From: Phycisphaerae bacterium
Lineage (GTDB): Bacteria; Planctomycetota; Phycisphaerae; Phycisphaerales; SM1A02
NCBI GenBank assembly: GCA_002717655.1
Contig: PBAY01000054.1
Coordinates: 1 to 64,000 of the forward strand
DNA: 64,000 bases
Direction: 5' to 3'
Of the stretch, positions 34,471 to 42,270 are shown in pieces. The notes below the pieces were generated by a model. It did not search any database and was not told where the DNA came from. It saw only the letters and a program-made list of their open reading frames with translations. Position 1 is the stretch's first letter. Each line of letters begins with the position of its first letter. The position numbers and the translations under genes were made by a program.

Positions 34471-36426
34471 ATGGAAATTCGGCTACTGCATGGCATCAAG
34501 ACGCCTGCCGACCTGAAAGCGTTGTCAGTTGAGGAGCTGCCTCAACTGGCTGCGGAGATGCGTCAGGTCATCTGCGAACAAGTCAGCCAGTCCGGCGGCC
34601 ATCTCGCACCCAATCTGGGCGTGATCGAGTTGACCATCGCGCTTCATTACGTGTTCGACTTCGGACACGACCGTCTGCTCTTTGATGTCGGTCACCAGTG
34701 CTATCCGCACAAGCTCCTGACCGGCAGATTCAATCTGCTGCCCAAACTGCGCCAGCGGGATGGGATGGCCGGGTTCCCGGAACCACGTGAATCCAGCTAT
34801 GACCTCTTCTCAGTCGGCCATGCTGGAACCGCGATCTCCACAGCCGTCGGCATGGCACGCGGAGACATGCTCAATGAAGAAGCCTGTACCCCGGATAATC
34901 CAGACGGCCGTCACGTCGTTTCGATCATCGGTGATGCAAGCATCGTCAATGGTCTCGCGATGGAAGGCCTCAACAATGCAGGAACGCTGAATCGCCAGTT
35001 CCTCGTTGTTCTCAACGACAACGGCATGAGCATTGCAAAGCCTCAGGGAGCCGTTGCAGGCTACTTTGATCGACTCCGCGCCAGTGACACCTATCGAGCA
35101 ATGAAACGTGCCGCCAAGGATGTGATGTCCAATCTTCCAGGTGGCGCCACCCTTCGAGACATGTCACATCGACTTGGTGAGATTGCCAAGGATGCACTCT
35201 GTGAAGATGCGTGGTTCGAGAAATTCGGACTGCTGACCATCGGGCCGATCGATGGCCATGATCTACCTTCGCTGATCGACATGCTGATGACAATCAAGGA
35301 TGTCGACCGCCCGATCGTCCTGCATACCCATACGATCAAGGGGAAGGGTTATGAGTTCGCCGAAGGTGATGCCACGACGTTCCACTCCCCCAAGCCTTTC
35401 GAGGTCAACGGGTGCCGGGTTGAACTGAAGTCTTCCGGAAGAAGTTTCACTGCCGCCTTTGCCGATTCGCTCTGCGATGTCATGAGTCGTGACGAAAAAG
35501 TCGTCGCCTGTACCGCCGCAATGCCGGATGGCACTGGCGTCAAGAAAGCCCTCGATACCTATCCAGATCGAACCTGGGATACCGGCATCTGTGAATCACA
35601 TGCCATGGACATGATGGCTGGCATGGCCAAGACGGGTCTGCGACCATTCTTCGCGGTCTACTCGACCTTCCTACAGCGAGCCTTTGATCAAGCCTTTCAG
35701 GAAGTCTCCCTCCAAGGGCTGGCCGTTCGCCTGTGCCTTGACCGTGCAGGCGTAGTCGGAGGCGATGGTGCTGTTCATCATGGTTTCTGCGACATGAGCA
35801 TTCTGAGAGTGCTGCCCGATTCGGCACTGATGGCCGCCATGGATGAACCCAGTCTCAATGCCGCCATGGAATTCATGCGGACGTATGACACCGGATTGAG
35901 TGCCGTGAGATATCCACGTGATGATGTGGACACGCGATTTGTCGAGCAAACCTGCCCTGCCTTCGAAATCGGACACGCTCGGGCGCTTCGAGTTCATGAC
36001 AATCCGGACATTGCAATTCTTGGCTTTGGAGTCATGACTCTCACGGCGATGGATGCTGTTGATCAAATCGGCTCCGAAGCCATCATCAATGTCTATGACG
36101 GCCGGTTCGCCAAACCCGTCGATCGTGATTTGATCCGCGATCTTCTGGAGCGGGAGATACCGATCATCACCATCGAAGATCATGGCATCCATGGTGGATT
36201 CGGTGCTGCCGTGGTCGAAGCAGCTTCGGAAATGAACCTCAATGCCGGCCTGATTCATCGAATGGCTCTGCCAGATGCGTGGATCTATCAGGGATCACGA
36301 ACGGGTCAGCTGGAAGAAGCCGGCCTTGATGTAGACAGTGTCATTGAGGTCATCCGACAGCAGCTCAAGTCCACCAACTCCTCCACCAAGTCCACGGTTG
36401 TCGAAACCGTGTCAACACGAAGCTGA
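34471..36426 (+). CDS. dxs: 1-deoxy-D-xylulose-5-phosphate synthase
   Basis: The product is a 651-residue thiamine-diphosphate enzyme that makes DXP from pyruvate and glyceraldehyde 3-phosphate, the first MEP step. Motifs: GGHLAPNLGVIELTIALH, FDVGHQCYPHKLLTGR, IGDASIVNGLAMEGLNNAG (thiamine site GDG-type), NDNGMSIAKPQG, GPIDGHD and the transketolase C-domain GICESHAMDMMAGMA, CLDRAGVVGGDGAVHHG. The last 25 residues are Ser/Thr-rich. GAGGGGCGAG stands before ATG 34471. It lies seven bases before the glutamine amidotransferase gene. Confidence 0.97.
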   Translation: MEIRLLHGIKTPADLKALSVEELPQLAAEMRQVICEQVSQSGGHLAPNLGVIELTIALHYVFDFGHDRLLFDVGHQCYPHKLLTGRFNLLPKLRQRDGMAGFPEPRESSYDLFSVGHAGTAISTAVGMARGDMLNEEACTPDNPDGRHVVSIIGDASIVNGLAMEGLNNAGTLNRQFLVVLNDNGMSIAKPQGAVAGYFDRLRASDTYRAMKRAAKDVMSNLPGGATLRDMSHRLGEIAKDALCEDAWFEKFGLLTIGPIDGHDLPSLIDMLMTIKDVDRPIVLHTHTIKGKGYEFAEGDATTFHSPKPFEVNGCRVELKSSGRSFTAAFADSLCDVMSRDEKVVACTAAMPDGTGVKKALDTYPDRTWDTGICESHAMDMMAGMAKTGLRPFFAVYSTFLQRAFDQAFQEVSLQGLAVRLCLDRAGVVGGDGAVHHGFCDMSILRVLPDSALMAAMDEPSLNAAMEFMRTYDTGLSAVRYPRDDVDTRFVEQTCPAFEIGHARALRVHDNPDIAILGFGVMTLTAMDAVDQIGSEAIINVYDGRFAKPVDRDLIRDLLEREIPIITIEDHGIHGGFGAAVVEAASEMNLNAGLIHRMALPDAWIYQGSRTGQLEEAGLDVDSVIEVIRQQLKSTNSSTKSTVVETVSTRS

Positions 36427-36433
36427 TCTTTCC

Positions 36434-37186
36434 ATGGCGATTCTCGTTCTGGAGCATTCCGACCTCGCACGCAGTGGCCGACTTGGCGCCACCCTTCGAG
36501 ACCACGGGCATCTGCTTGAGTACCTTGATCTGCATCATGGCGATCGAGTGCCGGGTGATCTGGAAAATGTTGATGGCGTGATCACCATGGGTGGCCCCAT
36601 GTCGCCTGATGACGACGGCCAACCATGGATCAATGATGAACTGAACTTTCTGAAGATGGCCTATGAGGCGGATCTGCCGATTCTTGCGATCTGTCTCGGT
36701 AGTCAGTTGCTCACACGGGCCCTTGGCGGCACCGTTGAAAAACGACCCGAAGGACAACGAATCGGTTGGCATGACATCAATCTGAGCGCCACCGGCCGTG
36801 AAGATCCTTTGCTTGCCGGTCTTCCATGGCAATGGAATCAAGCTCACTGGCATTCATATCAGTCGGCTTCACTGCCGGAAGGAAGCCAGGTTCTGGCCAG
36901 TGCTGATGATGATGGTGTCCAGATCTGGAAACTCGGAGTTCGCACCTATGGGTTCCAATGCCACCCGGAAATCAGCCCGGAAACCATACAGGCCTGGATC
37001 CAGGATGAACCCGTTGCGGTTCGCAACAGTGGTACGTCAGCCGATGCGCTGATGCAGATGACCCATGATGCATGGCCTGATTTCGAACGACTCACGGATC
37101 GCTTATTCAAGGCCTGCGCCATGCTGCTGTTCCCCCTTGAACAGCGCAATCTGGGCCTTGGTCAGATCAATGAAATCCACCACTGA
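36434..37186 (+). CDS. Class I glutamine amidotransferase (GMP synthase-like)
   Basis: The product is a 250-residue protein with the complete catalytic triad of class I amidotransferases: Cys87 in ICLGSQLL, His177 and Glu179 in FQCHPEIS. ITMGGPMSP is also typical. It is a stand-alone domain with no synthetase part, as in GuaA-like proteins of unknown substrate, and related members act on gamma-glutamyl compounds. The frame continues upstream into dxs, but ATG 36434 begins the family sequence. It is convergent with the methyltransferase gene. Confidence 0.87.
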   Translation: MAILVLEHSDLARSGRLGATLRDHGHLLEYLDLHHGDRVPGDLENVDGVITMGGPMSPDDDGQPWINDELNFLKMAYEADLPILAICLGSQLLTRALGGTVEKRPEGQRIGWHDINLSATGREDPLLAGLPWQWNQAHWHSYQSASLPEGSQVLASADDDGVQIWKLGVRTYGFQCHPEISPETIQAWIQDEPVAVRNSGTSADALMQMTHDAWPDFERLTDRLFKACAMLLFPLEQRNLGLGQINEIHH

Positions 37187-37197
37187 ATCCTGTTGAA

Positions 37198-37827
37198 TCA
37201 GATCACGTGCCGCATGGCGATGGTTGCGTCATGGCCATCCAGATAATCCTGGCGAAATGACACCAACGGTGTCACCTGCAGACATCGAGCGACCCATCTT
37301 GCCGTATTGAATCGTCGGGCAGGACGCAGATCCTTCCCGTGGTATCTCGGATGCGGGCGGTTCGAGAGAAAGTTGAAGACTACTCCGACACGTGAAGTCT
37401 GATGGGCCTCGAGGACCATTCGCCAGGCCTGACGGGAAGTCATCGTGTTGAGGGTTCCCGAGATCAGGCAGACATCCGGTTTCCAGTCACGCAGAATCGA
37501 TAAATCCTGCGCCAGATCCGCGATACTGAATTCAGCCGAAGGATGAGTGGATCGAGCCAACTCGATCATTTCCGGCTGGGCATCGATCCCCAGAAAATTC
37601 TTGGGTGCCATGCCCTGCTCCTGAAGCCTCTGAAAGAGATCTCCCGGACCACAGCCCAGATCAGCCACTCGAAGACCACCCAAAGGCATCAGACTCACCG
37701 CGGCATCGAAACGCCTCAGCTGTGCCTCCTTGTTCTGCCAGAGCGTAGCCTTGAAGCCGGCTCCCAGATCAGCCATCGCTTCTCGATAGGGCTGGAGATA
37801 TGACGGGGTTTTTCGAGTGTCCTTCAC
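37198..37827 (-). CDS. SAM-dependent methyltransferase, class I
   Basis: This is a 209-residue protein with the SAM-binding motif VADLGCGPGDLFQRL (residues about 54-68), then FLGIDAQPEMIELA for the acidic loop and a motif IV region DVCLISGTLNTM. The rest does not point to a substrate. A basic C-terminal region (PHPRYHGKDLRPARRFN) could touch nucleic acid. It is transcribed alone and is divergent from the thioesterase gene. Confidence 0.85.
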   Translation of the reverse strand: MKDTRKTPSYLQPYREAMADLGAGFKATLWQNKEAQLRRFDAAVSLMPLGGLRVADLGCGPGDLFQRLQEQGMAPKNFLGIDAQPEMIELARSTHPSAEFSIADLAQDLSILRDWKPDVCLISGTLNTMTSRQAWRMVLEAHQTSRVGVVFNFLSNRPHPRYHGKDLRPARRFNTARWVARCLQVTPLVSFRQDYLDGHDATIAMRHVI

Positions 37828-37885
37828 AGTGACATCCTAACGCCCTTGAGCGGGCGGCTTGTGACCTGAGGGCCTGGCGAGGACA

Positions 37886-38311
37886 ATGGGACCCATGACC
37901 AATAACCAGCCTGAAACGCTTGCGCTACGGGTTCACATGATGCCCAGCCATACCAACGCCTTTGGCACGATCTTTGGTGGCGTCATTCTGTCCCTGATCG
38001 ATCAGGCAGGATTCGACGAAGCTCGCAAGCATGGCAGACATCGATGGGTCACCGTCGCCTTCCAAGGCGTCTTGTTCAAGGAACCGGTCTATACGGGGGA
38101 TCGGGTCAGTCTCTACACACATACCATCAAGACAGGCCGGAGTTCCGTTCACATCGGAGTTCGAGTAGAAGCACTCCGCTACAACTCCGATGAAATCATC
38201 GAAGTCACCAGTGCAGAACTCACCATGGTGAGTGTCGATGCAGATGGCAGAAGCATTGAATCCAGTTCTCCGCCTACGCTTGGACATCCTGAACGGAATC
38301 ATCAATCGTGA
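37886..38311 (+). CDS. Acyl-CoA thioesterase, hotdog fold (YciA/BFIT type)
   Basis: This is a 141-residue single hotdog domain. MMPSHTNAFGTIFGGVILSLIDQAG is the family's catalytic helix region, and the second half has HRWVTVAFQGVLFKEPVYTGD and VTSAELTMVSVDADG. It should hydrolyse fatty acyl-CoA; chain preference is unknown. ATG 37886 has AGGA 4-7 bases upstream; ATG 37895 is an alternative. Its stop overlaps the GTG start of purN (GTGA). Confidence 0.9.
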   Translation: MGPMTNNQPETLALRVHMMPSHTNAFGTIFGGVILSLIDQAGFDEARKHGRHRWVTVAFQGVLFKEPVYTGDRVSLYTHTIKTGRSSVHIGVRVEALRYNSDEIIEVTSAELTMVSVDADGRSIESSSPPTLGHPERNHQS

Positions 38312-38958
38312 CGGCAAGACTCAGAATTGTCGCGTTGATCAGCGGCGGTGGTCGAACGGTGCTGAATCTGCATCAGGCGATTGTACGCGACAAGCTCCCC
38401 GCAGAGATCCTTCAGGTGATCGCCTCCCGCGAAGAGATCCTCGGAATCGAACGCTCCAGAGAGATCGGGCTTGCTGTCAGCATCCCCGATCCACAAGACT
38501 ATGACGCCGAGCTTGAGCAGCTCATCAATCAGCAGAATCCGGATCTCATCTGCCTTTGTGGCTATCTCAAAAAACTTCGCTTGAACCCGGAGTGGAACGG
38601 AAAGGTCATCAACATCCATCCAGCACTCCTCCCGGCTCACGGGGGGCAAGGCATGTATGGCAGACATGTACATCAGGCGGTCCTTGAGGCTGGCGATGAC
38701 ATCTCCGGCTGTACGGTCCATTTCGTGGATGAGCTGTACGATCATGGCCCCATCCTGCTTCAGAGAACCTGTCCGGTTGAATCGGGGGATACACCGGACG
38801 CTCTGGCAGATCGGGTGTTTGAGGAAGAATGCAAGGCCTTGCCTGAAGCAATTGCACTCATTGCTTCAGGCCGAGTCCGGATCAATGGTCGCCAGGTCGA
38901 GATCCTCCCCGAATCCGCCAGCGGCGTATCATGCACAAACCGGAAATCAGATCAATGA
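38308..38958 (+). CDS. purN: Phosphoribosylglycinamide formyltransferase
   Basis: This is a 216-residue folate-dependent enzyme of purine synthesis (GAR to FGAR). The catalytic Asn102, His104 and Asp145 are present in NIHPALLPA and DELYDHGPIL. The usual phosphate loop SGxGSNL reads SGGGRTVLNL here, a variant form. The start is GTG 38308, overlapping the thioesterase stop by 4 bases. The end overlaps the DUF502 start (ATGA), so three genes are coupled. Confidence 0.92.
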   Translation: MTARLRIVALISGGGRTVLNLHQAIVRDKLPAEILQVIASREEILGIERSREIGLAVSIPDPQDYDAELEQLINQQNPDLICLCGYLKKLRLNPEWNGKVINIHPALLPAHGGQGMYGRHVHQAVLEAGDDISGCTVHFVDELYDHGPILLQRTCPVESGDTPDALADRVFEEECKALPEAIALIASGRVRINGRQVEILPESASGVSCTNRKSDQ

Positions 38959-39791
38959 GTGCCACTCGCATCAATCCAGTCGGACACTTTCGCCGTTTCT
39001 TCCTCCGCGGTCTCGCCGTGGTATTGCCTGCGACACTCACCTTGTGGGTACTTGTTCAGGCCTACCTCTGGGTCGACCGTTCCATCGCCGAACCCATCAA
39101 CTCGGGGATTCGATATGGAATCATCCGCCTCTACGGCAACTGGCCCACGCTTGGCGACATGACTGGGGTCATCCCCACCTCGGAAGAGATGATCGAACTC
39201 CGGTTGGCTGATGGACTGCCGAGTGATGATGTAAGCAATGACAGGCAACTGATATTCGACTATCAGGCCGTTGTGGTGAACTCATGGTGGACGGATTATT
39301 TCCTTGTTCGAATGATTGGGCTGGTGGTCGCCATTGCTGCGGTTTACTTTGCCGGTCGACTGGTCGGAGGCCTTGTTGGACGATGGGCCTATCGAGGATT
39401 TGAACGCTTTCTGACCTCGATCCCGGTGATCAAGAAGATCTATTCCTGGATCAAGCAGATCGTCGACTTCCTGTTCAGCAATCAAGGCAAGAAGCAGATG
39501 AAGTTCAACCGTGTGGTCGCGGTGGAATACCCAAGACGTGGAATCTGGTCCGTAGGCTTCCAGACCGGCGAAGCCATGAAGAGCATCGTGCCCAAATCCG
39601 GGGATTCGGTCACGGTTTTCATTCCCAGTTCCCCGACGCCTTTCACGGGCTACACCGTGACGATCCCCCGTGCGGATCTGATCGAACTGCCCATAAGCGT
39701 CGAAGAGGCCATCGGCTTTGCGATCAGCGCAGGCGTCCTTCGCCCGCCATCGCAGTCACTTTCAGCTTCACCTGAAACCTCCGAGGACTGA
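38955..39791 (+). CDS. DUF502 membrane protein
   Basis: This is a 278-residue protein with two membrane regions (about 20-40 and 112-138) and a C-terminal soluble domain with TSIPVIKKIYSWIKQIVDFL, FNRVVAVEYPRRGIWSVGFQTG, VFIPSSPTPFTGYTV and EAIGFAISAGV. This is DUF502, widespread in bacteria and plants (COV-like), with no proven molecular role. The start overlaps the purN stop by 4 bases. Confidence 0.92.
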   Translation: MSATRINPVGHFRRFFLRGLAVVLPATLTLWVLVQAYLWVDRSIAEPINSGIRYGIIRLYGNWPTLGDMTGVIPTSEEMIELRLADGLPSDDVSNDRQLIFDYQAVVVNSWWTDYFLVRMIGLVVAIAAVYFAGRLVGGLVGRWAYRGFERFLTSIPVIKKIYSWIKQIVDFLFSNQGKKQMKFNRVVAVEYPRRGIWSVGFQTGEAMKSIVPKSGDSVTVFIPSSPTPFTGYTVTIPRADLIELPISVEEAIGFAISAGVLRPPSQSLSASPETSED

Positions 39792-39870
39792 TGCACGGAT
39801 AGTCTTCAGGACGCTTGAGATCGCCTCTGATCGATCATGAAATCCGACCCAAACCCGGGGAGAACATCAC

Positions 39871-40179
39871 ATGCAGATCAATCTGACCATTCGACATGGA
39901 TCCATTCCTGAACCCATGCAGCAACATGCCCGAGACAAGGCTCAAAAACTCAACAGATATTTCGATCGTATTGAAGCCATCAGCCTCATATTCGACCATA
40001 CGAAGTCCAATCATGATGTCGAATTGATCGTTGCAATCGAACACAGCGAGGATATCGTCGCCCGAGCCTCCGACGAAGACCTCAGAACCGCAATCGACCA
40101 GTGCCTGGAACGAGGAATTCGGCAGGTATCCGATCACAAGAGTAAACTGCGGGATGACAAGCACCATGGATCTTCTTAG
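39871..40179 (+). CDS. hpf: Ribosome hibernation promoting factor, short form
   Basis: This is a 102-residue protein of the HPF/RaiA family: IRHGSIPEPMQQHARDKAQK, YFDRIEAISLIFDH, VELIVAIEHSEDIVARA and DLRTAIDQCLERGIRQ. It binds the small subunit and helps form inactive ribosomes in slow growth. It lacks the long C-terminal dimerisation domain, so it is the short form. The next gene, 12 bases later, is a PTS EIIA, as in the proteobacterial rpoN-hpf-ptsN order. Confidence 0.93.
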   Translation: MQINLTIRHGSIPEPMQQHARDKAQKLNRYFDRIEAISLIFDHTKSNHDVELIVAIEHSEDIVARASDEDLRTAIDQCLERGIRQVSDHKSKLRDDKHHGSS

Positions 40180-40191
40180 CGGACGGAACGC

Positions 40192-40668
40192 ATGAAACTA
40201 CTCGATATCGTTGTCAAGGATGCCATCGAACCAAATCTCGAATCAGGAACGCGGGATGAGATCATCACGCTCATGGTTGACAGGCTGATCGCTGCAAAAG
40301 CTGTTGATGCCGGACTTCGTGATGATTACATCAAGGCAATCATCAAACGAGAGAAGCGAGGATCGACCGGATTCGGTCATGGTGTCGCTGTCCCTCATGT
40401 CAAGCACCCCGACATCGAAAAACTGGTCGCCGCGGTAGGCATCTGCCAGGACGGAATCGACTTCAATTCCCTCGATGGAAATCCTGTTCATTCCATCTTC
40501 CTGATCATCAGTCCGGAACAGAAGCCGGAAGAACATCTGGAAGCCATGGAAGCAGTCTTCAGCAACCTGAGTCAGGAAACCTTCCGAAGCTTCTTGATGC
40601 AGGCTTCATCAGTGGATGAAGTGATGACCTTGCTCGAAGAAGCGGATTCCAGCGCTCTTGGCAACTGA
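40192..40668 (+). CDS. ptsN: PTS EIIA component, nitrogen/fructose type
   Basis: This is a 158-residue EIIA(Fru/Ntr) domain with phosphorylated His69 in FGHGVAVPHVKHP, preceded by KREKRGSTG. Family motifs include IFLIISPEQKPEEHLEAME and VFSNLSQETFR. It has no fused transporter domain, so a regulatory role like PtsN is likely. It lies between hpf and the HPr gene. No enzyme I, HPr kinase or EIIB/C is in the window. Confidence 0.92.
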   Translation: MKLLDIVVKDAIEPNLESGTRDEIITLMVDRLIAAKAVDAGLRDDYIKAIIKREKRGSTGFGHGVAVPHVKHPDIEKLVAAVGICQDGIDFNSLDGNPVHSIFLIISPEQKPEEHLEAMEAVFSNLSQETFRSFLMQASSVDEVMTLLEEADSSALGN

Positions 40669-40724
40669 TTCCCTGAGAAATCTTCAACAGCAGCCGGCCA
40701 GATGATGGCAGGCGAAAACTGATT

Positions 40725-41033
40725 GTGCCTTCTATCGTGTCCCATCGCTCTTCTTCCATTGTGACGATCGCGAACCGTCTTGGCCTGCATGCCAGACCGG
40801 CCATGATGCTGGCTGAAACCGCAATGCGTTTCAGTTCGGATATTGCTGTTCGCCGAACGGATCAGGACAAGAGCGTCGATGGCAAGTCAATCATGCAATT
40901 GATGATGTTGGCCGCCATTTGTGGCACAGAACTCGAGATTTCCGCTGAGGGAGATGATGCCGAGGAAGCACTGGCTGAATTGAACAGTCTCGTCGAAAGT
41001 AAGTTCAGTGAAGATGTCGTCGACGGCCAATAG
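40725..41033 (+). CDS. Phosphocarrier protein HPr
   Basis: This is a 102-residue protein. The phosphocarrier His22 is in LGLHARPAMMLAE. Ser55 in GKSIMQLMML aligns with regulatory Ser46 of Bacillus HPr, with two extra residues between the sites. This suggests control by an HPr kinase that is not in the window. The start is taken as GTG 40725; GTG 40737 would give a more usual length. It converges with gpsA, 12 bases away. Confidence 0.93.
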   Translation: MPSIVSHRSSSIVTIANRLGLHARPAMMLAETAMRFSSDIAVRRTDQDKSVDGKSIMQLMMLAAICGTELEISAEGDDAEEALAELNSLVESKFSEDVVDGQ

Positions 41034-41045
41034 GCTGATTCCCGT

Positions 41046-42062
41046 CTAGCCGCCGATGGACTCGGCCTTGGGATCTCGACTCATCAGTTCATGGATTGCT
41101 TCCCGAGGTGAGAGCCCTTCAAACAGAATCGCATGAATCGCTCGTGTGATCGGCATTTCGATCTTGTGTCGATCAGCCAGCGCGACAATCGAACGAGTGG
41201 TTGCGACACCTTCAATCACGAATCCGCTCGACTCCAGGAAAGTCTCCAGCGTCATCCCCCCACCAATGGCTTCTCCACAAGTACGGTTGCGGCCGTGTGG
41301 GCTGAAACAGGTCGTGGCCAGATCGCCGACACCCGCTACACCAAAGAAAGTCTCTGCACGGGCTCCCATCGCCTCACCCAACGATGTGATCTCCGAGAGG
41401 CCCCGAGCAAGTACGGCGGATTTCGCGTTGTCTCCAGCACCGAGACCGTCAACCATACCTGCCGCCAACGCAATTACATTCTTGGTCGCTCCCGCCAACT
41501 CCACCCCGATGACATCACTGTTGGTGTAGATCCGCATCCAAGGAACCGTGAGCCAGGATTGAATTAACTTCGCTGCTTCCTGATCATCGGAAGCCGCCAC
41601 CATAACCGCTGGCAGATGGTCCACCAGTTCAGTTGCAATTGTTGGACCAGACAAGGCACAACATGGCCCCGCTTCAATGCCTCCTTCGGCCAGGGTGTTC
41701 TGCAGAATCTCAGTCGGCCGCAGCAAGGATTGATTTTCAATACCCTTCGCGACGCTGACGATGGGAATCCCAGACAGTCCCGGGCCCAGCTGCTCCCAGA
41801 CCCTTCGAATGAATTGAGTCGGGATCGCATTGACCAACATGGAGGCCCCATCAACCGCTGCTGGCCCATCCATGACCACCTCGATCTCTGGAGACAGACT
41901 GAAGCCATCCAGCCGGGCGGTCTGCCGGCTCTCGCTCAGGGATTCCAGATCCTCCGGAAATGGCCCCCAGACGCGTGTACGAGCCCCACTGCGATGCAAG
42001 GCATCAGCCATCACCAGGCCCATCTGCCCATCGCCAATGACGGTAATGATGCGATCGGTCAT
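41046..42062 (-). CDS. gpsA: Glycerol-3-phosphate dehydrogenase (NAD(P)+)
   Basis: This is a 338-residue enzyme that reduces DHAP to sn-glycerol 3-phosphate for phospholipids. Motifs: the Rossmann GDGQMGLVMADAL (a GxGxxG variant), VSVAKGIE, ALSGPTIATE, ELAGATKNVIALAAGMVDGLG with the catalytic Lys, FFGVAGVGDLATTC and HGRNRTCGEAIG. ATG 42062 has AAGGAGAA upstream, so the frame extension to 42128 is not used. It is divergent from the P-type ATPase gene. Confidence 0.96.
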   Translation of the reverse strand: MTDRIITVIGDGQMGLVMADALHRSGARTRVWGPFPEDLESLSESRQTARLDGFSLSPEIEVVMDGPAAVDGASMLVNAIPTQFIRRVWEQLGPGLSGIPIVSVAKGIENQSLLRPTEILQNTLAEGGIEAGPCCALSGPTIATELVDHLPAVMVAASDDQEAAKLIQSWLTVPWMRIYTNSDVIGVELAGATKNVIALAAGMVDGLGAGDNAKSAVLARGLSEITSLGEAMGARAETFFGVAGVGDLATTCFSPHGRNRTCGEAIGGGMTLETFLESSGFVIEGVATTRSIVALADRHKIEMPITRAIHAILFEGLSPREAIHELMSRDPKAESIGG

Positions 42063-42155
42063 GTCAGGTTCTCCTTCGGACTGGCATTGTCGCCCCTTCT
42101 GGCCATGCTGGCCACCCAAGGTGAACATTGGGGCCTTCTGAACCGTACCTCAGGG

Positions 42156-42184
42156 GGGTCAACCGCCCCCTCCGCGTCTATACT
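42156..42184 (+). promoter_or_regulatory. Possible promoter of the P-type ATPase gene
   Basis: A good -10 box TATACT (42179-42184) lies 87 bases before ATG 42271. The -35 region (GGGTCA, 17 bases upstream) matches poorly and overlaps the right half of a 6-bp hairpin (42152-42171), so regulation by a bound protein is possible. Confidence 0.4.
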
Positions 42185-42270
42185 CCGCAAATCCTCCATA
42201 TGTGTGGCGACTCAGCTGAAGCCACCGCAGTCCTTTGAGAGGTCCCCCGGACTCACCCGAGAGATCACCT

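Noticed and set aside
35671-36258. Open frame of 195 codons on the minus strand inside dxs
   Set aside because: dxs is intact on the plus strand and there is no sign of an antisense gene.
33480-36426. The prenyl synthase and dxs genes as a horizontally acquired cluster
   Set aside because: Base composition and style match the neighbours, no mobile-element traces flank them, and both are core genes.
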